From: an uncultured Shinella sp.
GTDB lineage: Bacteria; Pseudomonadota; Alphaproteobacteria; Rhizobiales; Rhizobiaceae
Length of the DNA stretch: 6,462 nt
Assembly: GCA_946481465.1 (NCBI GenBank)
Contig: CAMLOC010000224.1
Coordinates: 1-6,462 of the forward strand
Direction of reading: 5' to 3'
Numbering within the stretch: the first letter of the stretch is position 1; each line of letters opens with the position of its first letter. Made by a program: the position numbers and the translations under genes. A model generated the notes under the pieces. That model searched no databases, had not been told where the DNA came from, and saw only the letters and a list, made by a program, of their open reading frames with translations. Of this stretch, positions 1 through 5,755 are shown piece by piece.

Positions 1-495
1 CGAGCCGGCAATGCCCGCCAGGATGATCGCCCCCGTGCCGCGACCCGCCCGCACGGCCAGCGCGCTGACAAGGCCGAAGGCGACGAGCGCGCCCAGGAAG
101 GCGCCGGCAGGCAGGGTCAGCGCGCCGGCGCCGATGCCGAGGATCGCGACGGAGACGGCGCCGGTGGAGGCTCCGGCGGAGATGCCGAGGATATAGGGAT
201 CGGCAAGCGCATTGCGCAGCAACGACTGCAGGATGACGCCGCACAGCGCAAGGGCGGAACCGCAGCAGGCGGCCACCATCGCGCGGCTCAGCCGATAGTT
301 CCAGATGATGCCCTCGTCGATGGGTTCCAGCGGATAGCCGGCGTGCCAGAGGCGATTGGCCACCGTCTTCGCCACGACGTCGAGCGGGATGGCGGTCTCG
401 CCGACAGCCGCCCCGACGCCGAGGGCGAAAAGCAGGAGAACGAGCGCCGCGACAGCGGCGCCCGTCCGAAGCAGAAGGGGATGATCCGCTGTCAC
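1..495 (-). CDS. FecCD/BtuC-family ABC transporter permease, N-terminal 165 residues (runs off left edge)
   Basis: Inner-membrane permease subunit of a siderophore/cobalamin-type ABC importer. It would form the translocation channel, coupled to an ATPase expected beyond the left edge. The frame is open without a stop from 495 to base 1. Seen: a hydrophobic first helix (about residues 11-30), then the family signature. This comprises a YRLSRAMVAA segment (68-77), a helix to about 92, and RNALADPYILGISAGAS (94-110), which closely matches the RNPLADPYILGISSGAS motif of FecCD/BtuC permeases. Two more helices follow (about 111-127 and 131-150). Full family members are about 330-350 residues, so about half is present. 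The start is GTG, overlapping the stop of the binding-protein gene as GTGA. There is no good ribosome site of its own, so translational coupling is likely. It should be co-transcribed under the cobalamin riboswitch, which makes a corrinoid the likely cargo; this is inference. Confidence 0.93.
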   Translation of the reverse strand, partial: MTADHPLLLRTGAAVAALVLLLFALGVGAAVGETAIPLDVVAKTVANRLWHAGYPLEPIDEGIIWNYRLSRAMVAACCGSALALCGVILQSLLRNALADPYILGISAGASTGAVSVAILGIGAGALTLPAGAFLGALVAFGLVSALAVRAGRGTGAIILAGIAGS

Positions 496-1532
496 TTCGC
501 CAGACCAGCCTTCTCGATGGCGTCGGCGAGCAGCTCGATGCCCTCGATCGTGCGGATCGTCGGGTTCATGGCCTGCGCGTCCATGTCGAAGACATAGTTG
601 TTCTTGACCGCCGGCATCAGGCTCGCGACCGGGTCCGTCTTCAGGAAGTCCAGCTTGGCTTCGAGGCTGTCGAGCGGATAGCGGCGGCGCTCCATGGACC
701 CGGCGACGATCATCGTCGGCGCGGCCTTCGCGATGGTCTCCCAGCCCACGGTCGGCCATTCGTCATCGGTCTTGATGATGTTCTCGATGCCGAGCGCCGA
801 CATGATATAGCCCGGCGCGCCGTTCTTTCCGGCGACATAGGGGTCGGCATCGGCGGCGCTAGAGAACCAGAAGACGGCCGAGAGCTTGCCCTCTGCGGCC
901 GCGACCTTGGCGCGGGCCGCCGCCTCGCGGGCCTTCAGCGCCGCGACGACCTCCTCGCCCTTGTCCTGGATGTCGTAGATCTGCGCCATTTCGCGGATCT
1001 CCCGGTAGACGAGCTCCATGGTGAAGACCTGGTGGCGCACGCCGTCGCTCGCCGCGCTGTTTTCCTTGCCGACACAATCGGAAGGCGACGTATAGACGGG
1101 AATGCCGAGTTCCTCGAACTGCTCGGGCTTGGCGACCACGCCTTCCGGGCCGACCTGCCACTGGAACTGGACGGTGACGATATCCGGCTTCTTGCCGAGC
1201 ACGCTCTCGAAGCTCGGGTCATTGTCGGCGAGGCGGTCGATCTTGGCGTTGACCTCCTCGTAGCCCTTCAGGACCGGACCGACCCACAGCGCGGTGCCCA
1301 CCACCTTGTCGGCAAGGCCGAGCATGTAGAGGATCTCGGTCGAGCTCTGGCCGATCGACACGGTCTGCGTCGGCGCCTTCTCGAAGGTGACGGGACGGCC
1401 GCAATTTTCCAGCGTCAGCGGATACTGCGTCGCGGCCGCCTGGGCGGAACCCGACGACAGGACGAACACGGCCGCGCCGGCCAGCGCGGAAAGGAAGGAT
1501 ACGGCGCGCGCGGCCGCAGGCAGAATGATCAT
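492..1532 (-). CDS. Periplasmic substrate-binding protein of a cobalamin/siderophore-type ABC transporter (BtuF/FecB superfamily)
   Basis: Secreted binding protein of 346 residues that would capture the substrate in the periplasm and deliver it to the FecCD permease encoded next. Seen: a Sec signal peptide with Arg9, a hydrophobic core at about 10-28 and an AQA cleavage motif ending at 32. The first lobe has CGRPVTF (44-50) and GQSSTEILYMLGL (61-73). The second lobe has DPYVAGKNGAPGYIMSALGIENI (230-252) and WPTVGWETIAKAAP (259-272). A lysine/alanine-rich linker helix lies at about 190-216. These are hallmarks of cluster-A (TroA/BtuF-fold) binding proteins, and the arrangement recalls binding proteins annotated for coenzyme F420-0, ferric siderophores or B12. 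Mature Cys44 and Cys153 could form a disulfide. ATG at 1532 is supported by GGGAGA six bases upstream. A cobalamin riboswitch upstream points to B12 or a related corrinoid; iron chelates are the alternative. Confidence 0.92.
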   Translation of the reverse strand: MIILPAAARAVSFLSALAGAAVFVLSSGSAQAAATQYPLTLENCGRPVTFEKAPTQTVSIGQSSTEILYMLGLADKVVGTALWVGPVLKGYEEVNAKIDRLADNDPSFESVLGKKPDIVTVQFQWQVGPEGVVAKPEQFEELGIPVYTSPSDCVGKENSAASDGVRHQVFTMELVYREIREMAQIYDIQDKGEEVVAALKAREAAARAKVAAAEGKLSAVFWFSSAADADPYVAGKNGAPGYIMSALGIENIIKTDDEWPTVGWETIAKAAPTMIVAGSMERRRYPLDSLEAKLDFLKTDPVASLMPAVKNNYVFDMDAQAMNPTIRTIEGIELLADAIEKAGLAK

Positions 1533-1611
1533 GGATTTCTCCCGGATGAGTGAAAGCGTGCGGGCTCAGCCGGTACGCCGAGAGTGGCGAGCCGATTGCG
1601 GTCGGGAGAAA
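1533..1611 (-). promoter_or_regulatory. Possible SD-sequestering helix between riboswitch and binding-protein start
   Basis: In the transcript the Shine-Dalgarno region of the binding-protein gene reads CGGGAGAAA (1544 down to 1536). A perfect 9-nt complement, UUUCUCCCG, lies 58 nt upstream (1611 down to 1603). Folding would bury the ribosome site. The intervening loop can form its own GGCTC/GAGCC stem (1563-1567 with 1589-1593), which would bring the arms together. Alphaproteobacterial cobalamin riboswitches commonly act at translation, so this is a candidate expression platform. The alternative structure that would link it to ligand binding is not evident. Confidence 0.4.
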
Positions 1612-1652
1612 ACGAGTGAAGCTCTGCCTTTGCGGGCAGCCAGGGTCGTCAT
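1566..1652 (-). CDS. Possible 28-codon leader ORF between riboswitch and transporter gene
   Basis: An ATG at 1652 has an excellent ribosome site (AGGAG, five bases away) and opens a 28-codon frame ending in TGA at 1568-1566. This is 33 nt before, and in frame with, the binding-protein ATG. The peptide begins MTTLAARKGR, has six Arg, and lacks a hydrophobic segment. It contains codons uncommon in the neighbouring genes (AGA, TCA, CGA), so it does not look like ordinary coding sequence. Its codons 14-17 cover the upstream arm of the SD-masking inverted repeat, so a translating ribosome would open that helix. It may be a regulatory leader peptide whose own ribosome site is the riboswitch target, or a chance ORF. 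Confidence 0.25.
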   Translation of the reverse strand: MTTLAARKGRASLVFSRPQSARHSRRTG

Positions 1653-1695
1653 GGTGTCTCCTGTTCCGGGCATCCCCGCCCGTGACTTGGAAAGT

Positions 1696-1905
1696 GGTTC
1701 GACGACGGCAGGTCTCCTGGCTCACGGATATCTGCTGCCTGTCTGCCTTCCCGCGGAGAACCACAGTGGCACGACGCGAAACGCGTCCAAGGACAGGCGG
1801 CAATCCGCCTACAGTTGCGGGGGCAGCCACGGAATGGGTCCCTGTTGGGGTCGTCCGCACCGTGTTCCCTATTAATCCCCTGGGAGTCATCCCTCGGGGA
1901 ACCGT
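1696..1905 (-). promoter_or_regulatory. Cobalamin (B12) riboswitch
   Basis: Leader RNA aptamer that binds adenosylcobalamin or a related corrinoid and normally turns expression off when B12 is plentiful. Conserved blocks, in transcript order: GGTTCCCC (1903-1896) pairing with the following GGGAAC to make P2, TTAATAGGGAACACGGTG (1875-1858), the core GCCCCCGCAACTGTAGGCGG (1824-1805), GCCACTG (1770-1764, the L5 loop block), GGGAAGGCAGACAGGC (about 1752-1737), and the 3' B12 box AGCCAGGAGACCTGCC (1722-1707). An extra small hairpin, TCCCC/GGGGA with inner GGGA/TCCC (1876-1900), sits inside the P2 arm. Order, spacing and sequence match the RF00174 class closely. It lies upstream of the binding-protein and permease genes on the same strand and is the main evidence that this transporter serves corrinoid uptake. 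The exact 5' and 3' limits are approximate. Confidence 0.95.
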
Positions 1906-1913
1906 CTCGACAT

Positions 1914-1942
1914 CCTTAATCCGCCGCGCGCAGCGGCGTCAA
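1914..1942 (-). promoter_or_regulatory. Candidate promoter for the riboswitch-transporter transcript
   Basis: On the minus strand TTGACG (1942-1937) lies 17 bases before TTAAGG (1919-1914). The -35 box is good (5 of 6 to consensus) and the -10 is poor. The expected start, near 1907, falls just ahead of the 5' edge of the riboswitch, as needed for a complete aptamer. Read-through from the small membrane protein gene upstream is an alternative source of transcript. Confidence 0.4.
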
Positions 1943-1974
1943 GGCGCCCGGATCTCTAAACATTCCGGTCGCGG

Positions 1975-2340
1975 TCAGTTGCCCGTGCCGTCGGGCGTCA
2001 CGCGCTGGCTTTCCCCGCCGGTGCCGGAATCCGCATTGGGATCGCGGTCCGTCGGAACGGTCTCGCCGCCGCCGGGAACGGTATTGTCGATCGTGCCCTC
2101 GGCCGGCGTGCCGCTGGAGGTGGAGGACGTCTGTTCCGTGTCGACGGTCGGATCGGTGCTCTCGCCCCAGATCTCCACGGCGCCCCAGACGAGGAAGGCG
2201 AGCGCCAGGCTGATGCCGAGCACTTTCAGCACCGGCCGCCCGAGGCCGCCCTGGCGGGTTTCCCGCGCGGCATAGTCCTTGCGGGCGGGCTCGTGCGTGC
2301 GGGTCAGCGGATCGCCGCGTTCGTCTTGCTGATGGGTCAT
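1975..2340 (-). CDS. Small single-pass membrane protein of unknown function
   Basis: A protein of 121 residues that I cannot assign to a named family. Seen: a charged, hydrophilic N-terminal part (about 1-35, rich in Arg, Asp and Glu), then one transmembrane helix (GRPVLKVLGISLALAFLVWGAVEIWG, about 34-59). The tail of about 60 residues is low-complexity, rich in Thr, Ser, Gly, Pro and Asp, and acidic. The positive residues before the helix suggest the N terminus is cytoplasmic and the acidic tail periplasmic. ATG at 2340 is chosen over the in-frame GTG at 2349 because GGGAG sits eight bases ahead of the ATG but abuts the GTG. Small proteins of this layout are common and mostly uncharacterised in rhizobia. 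A possible EcfG/RpoE2-type promoter upstream suggests a stress or envelope role; this is inference only. Confidence 0.75.
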   Translation of the reverse strand: MTHQQDERGDPLTRTHEPARKDYAARETRQGGLGRPVLKVLGISLALAFLVWGAVEIWGESTDPTVDTEQTSSTSSGTPAEGTIDNTVPGGGETVPTDRDPNADSGTGGESQRVTPDGTGN

Positions 2341-2371
2341 GGCGGTCACTCCCTGAAGAACGTGTCGGGGA

Positions 2372-2400
2372 GGGAACTTGTGGTGACGGGTAAAGTTCCC
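2372..2400 (-). promoter_or_regulatory. Candidate EcfG/RpoE2-type promoter, also a perfect 8-bp inverted repeat
   Basis: On the minus strand GGAAC (2399-2395) is followed after 17 bases by GTT (2377-2375). This resembles the GGAAC-N16/17-cGTT (or GGAAC-N18-TT) promoters of alphaproteobacterial general stress sigma factors. A start near 2368 would leave about 28 nt before the ATG at 2340, enough for its ribosome site. The same bases form GGGAACTT/AAGTTCCC arms around a 13-nt loop, so it could instead be a hairpin at the end of the dehydrogenase transcript. No U-run follows on the minus strand, which argues against a classical terminator. Confidence 0.4.
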
Positions 2401-2409
2401 GGAACCGCC

Positions 2410-3858
2410 TCAGGCCTCGGCGGGACCGTCGAGCCCAAGTGCTTCGAGAAGCCGCTGCTGGCTTAGCAGAAGCTGGGTGAGCGCGGTCACGTCGCCGGCC
2501 GCCGGCTGGTGCGTCATGCCCTCGTCCACCGCCTCGACAATCGCCTCCAGCGTATCGAAGATTTCGCGCGCGATGCCGTGCAGTGCGGAGAACCGCGGAT
2601 CGGCGACGGCGGCGGCGAGCGTCGCGGCCGTCACGCGGCCGATACCGTGCGGCACCTTGGCCCCGCCATCGACATAGCCTTCCGGCAGGTCGCCCTTGAG
2701 ATTGCGGACACGACGGTGGCGGATGACGTCGATGATCTGGTCGACGGCCTGGCACGCCCCGGCGACGCGCGAGGGGTGGTCCGTATCGGCCGCCGCGTGC
2801 GGCAGGAGTTCGAGCTTGCCGGGATGGCGGGCGGCGAGCGTCAGGTAGGGCAGCATGGGCCCGCTGAGGGCGCCGCTTGCCGCGTCCTTGAAGAGATCGG
2901 CGTCGATGGCGGCGTGGCGCACCTGGCCGGAGGCGAGCGCCCGGTCGAGCGCGCCGGCATCCACCACCTCGCCGCGATCGTAGTTGACGACGACGGCGCC
3001 GCGGTTCATCGCCGCGAGCACGCCGTCGCCGACGATGCCGGCATTGGCGTAGGCGCGCGTCACGGGGTCGAGCCGGCCGAGGCCGACATGCACGCTGAGC
3101 GCATCGGCGCCCGCCGCCGCCTCAACCGGGGAGGCGGCATAGTCGAACCCTTCCGCCTCGATCCACCGGCGGTGTTTTGCGCGCGCGTGGATCGCCACCC
3201 GCATGCCGAAGGCGCGGGCGAGTTTCGCCACCTCGCGGCCGATATTGCCGTAGCCGACGACCGCCATGCGGCGTCCCTCCAGCTTGGCCGTCGGATAGGC
3301 CTTGAGGTCGCGGCCGGTGTCGAAATCCCCGCTCGCGACGCGGTCGTGCAGATGATCGACCGGCAGGTCCGGCGTTACCTTCAAAAGCGCCTTCATGACC
3401 ATCTGGGCCGTGGCACGGCTGTTGATGCCGGGCGTGTTCATCAGGGGCGCGATGCCGCCCTCCCCGTTGCCGCCGCCCCAGGAGGAAGAGCCCATATTGC
3501 CGGTGCCGGCGCCGATGCGCACGCCGCCGAGCGGAAAGACCGCCTGCCGCGGAATGAAGGTCGCGGCGGCGATGAGCGCGTCATACTGCCCGCGTGACGT
3601 CTGCGCCAGGATTTCCGCCTCGGTGCTGATATCCGGCTGGTAGAAGAAATGGATGCCGGGCGGCAGGGCCTCGCCCTGGCAGGCCGCATCGTGGAAGGTG
3701 CCGCCCCGTTCCGCGATATGCGCCGCGACCTCGCTGAAATCGGGCCGGCCCTCGCCGTCGAACCGCAGGCCGATCAGGTCGGCGATCAGGACGCGATAGG
3801 CCCGCTCGGGATCGTCAAGCCGCGCGCCCTCCGGCAAAGCCGTGTTTCGATCCTGCAT
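2410..3858 (-). CDS. NAD-dependent D-2-hydroxyacid dehydrogenase (phosphoglycerate dehydrogenase-like)
   Basis: Cytoplasmic oxidoreductase expected to interconvert a 2-hydroxy acid and a 2-keto acid using NAD(H). Numbered from ATG 3858 (482 residues). Seen: NTPGINSRATAQ (141-152), matching the N.PG.N..AVAE block of the family. The Rossmann motif GYGNIG is at 202-207, with a basic ARAKHRR after the second strand (225-231). NYDRGEVVDAGAL (292-304) carries the catalytic Arg295, and LLPH ends at His354, the expected catalytic acid. Oddities: a Gly/Ser-rich stretch (116-136) precedes the NTPG block, the usual catalytic Glu in the DVFxxEP segment is not obvious (here DADLFKDAAS), and about 100 C-terminal residues show no recognisable ACT domain. 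ATG 3858 is preferred because GGAGG lies five bases ahead; an in-frame ATG at 3876 abuts a purine run. It lies 81 bp after the BKACE gene, probably in the same operon. True substrate unknown; serine biosynthesis is unlikely in this context. Confidence 0.87.
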   Translation of the reverse strand: MQDRNTALPEGARLDDPERAYRVLIADLIGLRFDGEGRPDFSEVAAHIAERGGTFHDAACQGEALPPGIHFFYQPDISTEAEILAQTSRGQYDALIAAATFIPRQAVFPLGGVRIGAGTGNMGSSSWGGGNGEGGIAPLMNTPGINSRATAQMVMKALLKVTPDLPVDHLHDRVASGDFDTGRDLKAYPTAKLEGRRMAVVGYGNIGREVAKLARAFGMRVAIHARAKHRRWIEAEGFDYAASPVEAAAGADALSVHVGLGRLDPVTRAYANAGIVGDGVLAAMNRGAVVVNYDRGEVVDAGALDRALASGQVRHAAIDADLFKDAASGALSGPMLPYLTLAARHPGKLELLPHAAADTDHPSRVAGACQAVDQIIDVIRHRRVRNLKGDLPEGYVDGGAKVPHGIGRVTAATLAAAVADPRFSALHGIAREIFDTLEAIVEAVDEGMTHQPAAGDVTALTQLLLSQQRLLEALGLDGPAEA

Positions 3859-3939
3859 GGTGCCCTCCCCGCTCATCCCTCCCCTTCCGTAAGGGAGTTT
3901 TCCGGGCCTCGCAAGCGGCGGCGCGCCATCGCCCGCCCG

Positions 3940-4779
3940 TCACGACCCGGCGGGAAAACCCTCGCGCATGTCCATGGCGCGGCACGGAATGTATCCGAGC
4001 CGGCCGAGCGCCGTCGCGACGGTTGCGACGAGGTCGGCGTTCGAGGCGGCGAGGCTGCCGTCGGGCCTGAACAGATTGTTCTCGAAGCCGACGCGGACAT
4101 GGCCGCCAAGGAGGGCGCCCGCGGCAACGCACGCCGCCTCGTGGCGGCCGAAGGCGCAGACGCTCCAGTTGGAAAAGCGGGGCGCCTCCGGCGCGAGGAA
4201 GGGCAGGAGGTCGGCAGGCTGCGAGGTCTGGGACACGGTATAGCGGCCGAGCACGTAGAGCACCGGAATATCCGGCCAGGGCACGAGGCCGCGGCGGATC
4301 ATCCCCGCCAGGCGAACCGCCTCGGCCGGTTCGTAGAGGATGATCTGCGGCAGGACGCCTTCCCGCTTCATCCAGGAAAGCGCCTCGGCGAAGGCGGGTT
4401 CGGCGGCATCATCCGGCACGAGTTCCCGCAGGGCGAGCGAGGCCGCTTCCGGCCTGACGGCCTTCAGCACGGCGATCTGTTCGGCGGGCGCATAGAGGCC
4501 GAGCGCCTCCGTGGTGATCTGGATGACGAGCCGATCACCCACCGCCGCGCGGATGGCCGCAATCGCCGCCCCGTAGGCCTCGGCGTCAAGAAGATGGCGG
4601 CCGTCGGCCCGGCGCACATGGGCGTGGATCATCGCCGCGCCAGCCTCCAGGCATTCCGTGGCGGTGGCCGCCAGTTCAGCCGGCGTCAGGGGAATGGCGG
4701 GGTGGTCTGCCTTTACGCGCCGGCCGCCGTTCGGCGCCACGGCGATGGCCACGCGGCGCGGTTCGGGAGAATCTGTCAT
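3940..4779 (-). CDS. BKACE-family beta-keto acid cleavage enzyme (DUF849, Kce-like)
   Basis: A TIM-barrel metalloenzyme of 279 residues, normal for the family. BKACE enzymes condense a beta-keto acid with acetyl-CoA and cleave it to acetoacetate plus a new CoA thioester, using a Zn ion; the founding member is 3-keto-5-aminohexanoate cleavage enzyme of lysine fermentation. Seen: VAPNGGRRVKADHPAIPLTPAEL (14-36) at the N terminus, the Zn-binding pair in IHAHVR (His52 and His54), QITTE (87-91), LYVLG (174-178), and GGHVRVGFENN (225-235) with Glu233 as the third expected Zn ligand. The residue after that Glu is Asn234, where many relatives (VGLEDN, GFED) have Asp. The TPNGxRRxKADHP-type N terminus marks a subgroup different from Kce itself, so the substrate is open. 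The ribosome site is weak (GGA seven bases before ATG). It is transcribed divergently from the RpiR regulator and likely co-transcribed with the dehydrogenase. Confidence 0.92.
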   Translation of the reverse strand: MTDSPEPRRVAIAVAPNGGRRVKADHPAIPLTPAELAATATECLEAGAAMIHAHVRRADGRHLLDAEAYGAAIAAIRAAVGDRLVIQITTEALGLYAPAEQIAVLKAVRPEAASLALRELVPDDAAEPAFAEALSWMKREGVLPQIILYEPAEAVRLAGMIRRGLVPWPDIPVLYVLGRYTVSQTSQPADLLPFLAPEAPRFSNWSVCAFGRHEAACVAAGALLGGHVRVGFENNLFRPDGSLAASNADLVATVATALGRLGYIPCRAMDMREGFPAGS

Positions 4780-4870
4780 CGTGCATCCATGATATGATTC
4801 ATATGGATCATATTTCTACATAAATGAAACAAGTGTTGCAATCCAATTCGGAAGGGTGTATTCGATCGCC
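4780..4870. promoter_or_regulatory. Divergent AT-rich control region with overlapping palindromes (likely RpiR operator)
   Basis: Spacer of 91 bp between the BKACE and RpiR genes, strikingly AT-rich compared with the GC-rich genes on both sides. It contains the 13-bp palindrome ATATGA-T-TCATAT (4792-4804). A second dyad, ATATG-GAT-CATAT (4801-4813), shares its first half-site with the end of the first palindrome, giving half-sites at 9-bp spacing. On the minus strand TATGAT (4812-4807), a good -10 for the BKACE gene, lies inside the second dyad, so a bound regulator would block it; no convincing -35 was found. RpiR-family regulators usually bind such dyads beside their own gene. Confidence 0.55.
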
Positions 4871-5755
4871 ATGCAAACCGGCCCTCTCGCAGATCAGATC
4901 GTCCAGGCTTTCGACACCCTGTCGGAGCAGCTCCAGGCCGCCGCGCGCTATGTGCTGAACCAGCCGCGCGAGGTCGCGCTGCTCTCCATGCGCGAGCAGG
5001 CGCGGCAGGCGGGCGTGCAGCCCGCCACCATGACGCGGCTTGCCAAACATCTCGGCCTTGCCGGCTACGAGGACATCCGCCAGGCCTATGCGGACGCCAT
5101 GCGCGGCGACGTGACGGGCTTTGCCGGCCGCGTCGGCGCGCAGGCGAAAAGCCAGAAGCTCAAGGGCGACCAGGTGCTGGCGACCGACATGCTCGGCGGC
5201 ATCGCGGCCCAGATCGGCCGGCTTTCGCAGCCGCAATCGCTGGAAACGCTGGTGGAGGCCGCGCGCCGGCTCGGCGCGGCGCGGCGCATCTATTGCCTCG
5301 GCCTGCGCTCCAGCCATTCGCCGGCCTGGCACCTGCACTACATCCTCTCGCTCGCGGGAAAGCACTCGGTCATGCTCGACGCCGTCGGCGGCATCGGCGC
5401 CGATGCGCTCGGCAGCGCGACGCCGGAAGACGTGATGGTCGCCGCCAGCGTGCTGCCCTACACGCGCCAGACGATCGAGATCGCCGATTATGCCGGGGCG
5501 GCGGGTGTGCCGCTGGTCGCCATCACCGACAGCCTCGTCTCGCCGCTCGCCCAGCTTGCCGCCTGCACGGTCGTCATCCCCACCGAAAGCCCCTCGTTCC
5601 TGCACACCATGTCGCCGGCCTTCGTCGTCGCGGAAGTGCTGGGCGCGCTGGTCGCCGGCCAGGCGGGGGATGCGGCGGGCGCGGCGCTGGCCGCCGTCGA
5701 CCGCCAGTCCGCCGCCCTCGACACCCATCTCAAGACAAGGATGAAGCGTCCGTGA
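4871..5755 (+). CDS. MurR/RpiR-family transcriptional regulator with SIS sensor domain
   Basis: A DNA-binding regulator of 294 residues, within the usual 280-300. Seen: an N-terminal HTH_6 domain (about 1-77) with AARYVLNQPREVALLSMREQA (24-44), then the recognition region AGVQPATMTRLAKHLGLAGYEDIR (47-70), which follows the family pattern of V.paTvtRl...LGf.Gy.d.r. A C-terminal SIS domain (about 122-262) contains IYCLGLRSSHSPAWHLHYIL (140-159) and VPLVAITDS (213-221). SIS domains in this family bind sugar phosphates or other phosphorylated or acidic metabolites. The start is uncertain: an in-frame GTG at 4856 directly follows GGAAGG (no spacing), while the ATG at 4871 is 14-15 bases from it. 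ATG is preferred because the HTH domain is complete from there. It is divergent from BKACE and overlaps the aminotransferase by GTGA, so it probably controls both arms; repression by binding the palindromes is inferred. Confidence 0.93.
   Translation: MQTGPLADQIVQAFDTLSEQLQAAARYVLNQPREVALLSMREQARQAGVQPATMTRLAKHLGLAGYEDIRQAYADAMRGDVTGFAGRVGAQAKSQKLKGDQVLATDMLGGIAAQIGRLSQPQSLETLVEAARRLGAARRIYCLGLRSSHSPAWHLHYILSLAGKHSVMLDAVGGIGADALGSATPEDVMVAASVLPYTRQTIEIADYAGAAGVPLVAITDSLVSPLAQLAACTVVIPTESPSFLHTMSPAFVVAEVLGALVAGQAGDAAGAALAAVDRQSAALDTHLKTRMKRP

Noticed and set aside
1667..1682. CGGGC/GCCCG hairpin between riboswitch and leader ORF
   Set aside because: Only five base pairs and no following U-run, so not a terminator; possibly part of the expression platform but unsupported alone.
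1948..1968. Five-bp inverted repeat CCGGA/TCCGG just after the small membrane protein stop
   Set aside because: Short stem, 11-nt loop and no U-run on the minus strand; too weak to call a terminator.
1219..2275. Open frames on both strands running across the riboswitch (e.g. 1219-1890 minus, 1550-2275 plus)
   Set aside because: They would translate the structured aptamer RNA and parts of adjacent genes; no homology-like motifs and Arg-rich composition.
2509..3597. Long plus-strand open frame (about 362 codons) opposite the dehydrogenase
   Set aside because: Mirror-frame artefact of GC-rich coding sequence; the minus strand carries clear NAD-binding and catalytic motifs.
3879..3901. Hairpin CTCCCCTT/AAGGGAG followed by TTTT on the plus strand, terminator-like
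   Set aside because: The T-run follows only on the plus strand, where no gene ends. On the minus strand it falls at the dehydrogenase ribosome site, and one arm is that purine-rich site.
3649..4797. Long plus-strand open frame (about 382 codons) opposite the BKACE and dehydrogenase genes
   Set aside because: It spans two real genes and the gap between them, has low-complexity Arg/Gly/Ala composition, and arises from high GC third positions.
4808..5728. Long minus-strand open frame (about 306 codons) opposite the RpiR gene
   Set aside because: Antisense shadow: its translation is Arg/His/Gly-rich with no family motif, while the plus strand encodes a complete, recognisable RpiR protein.
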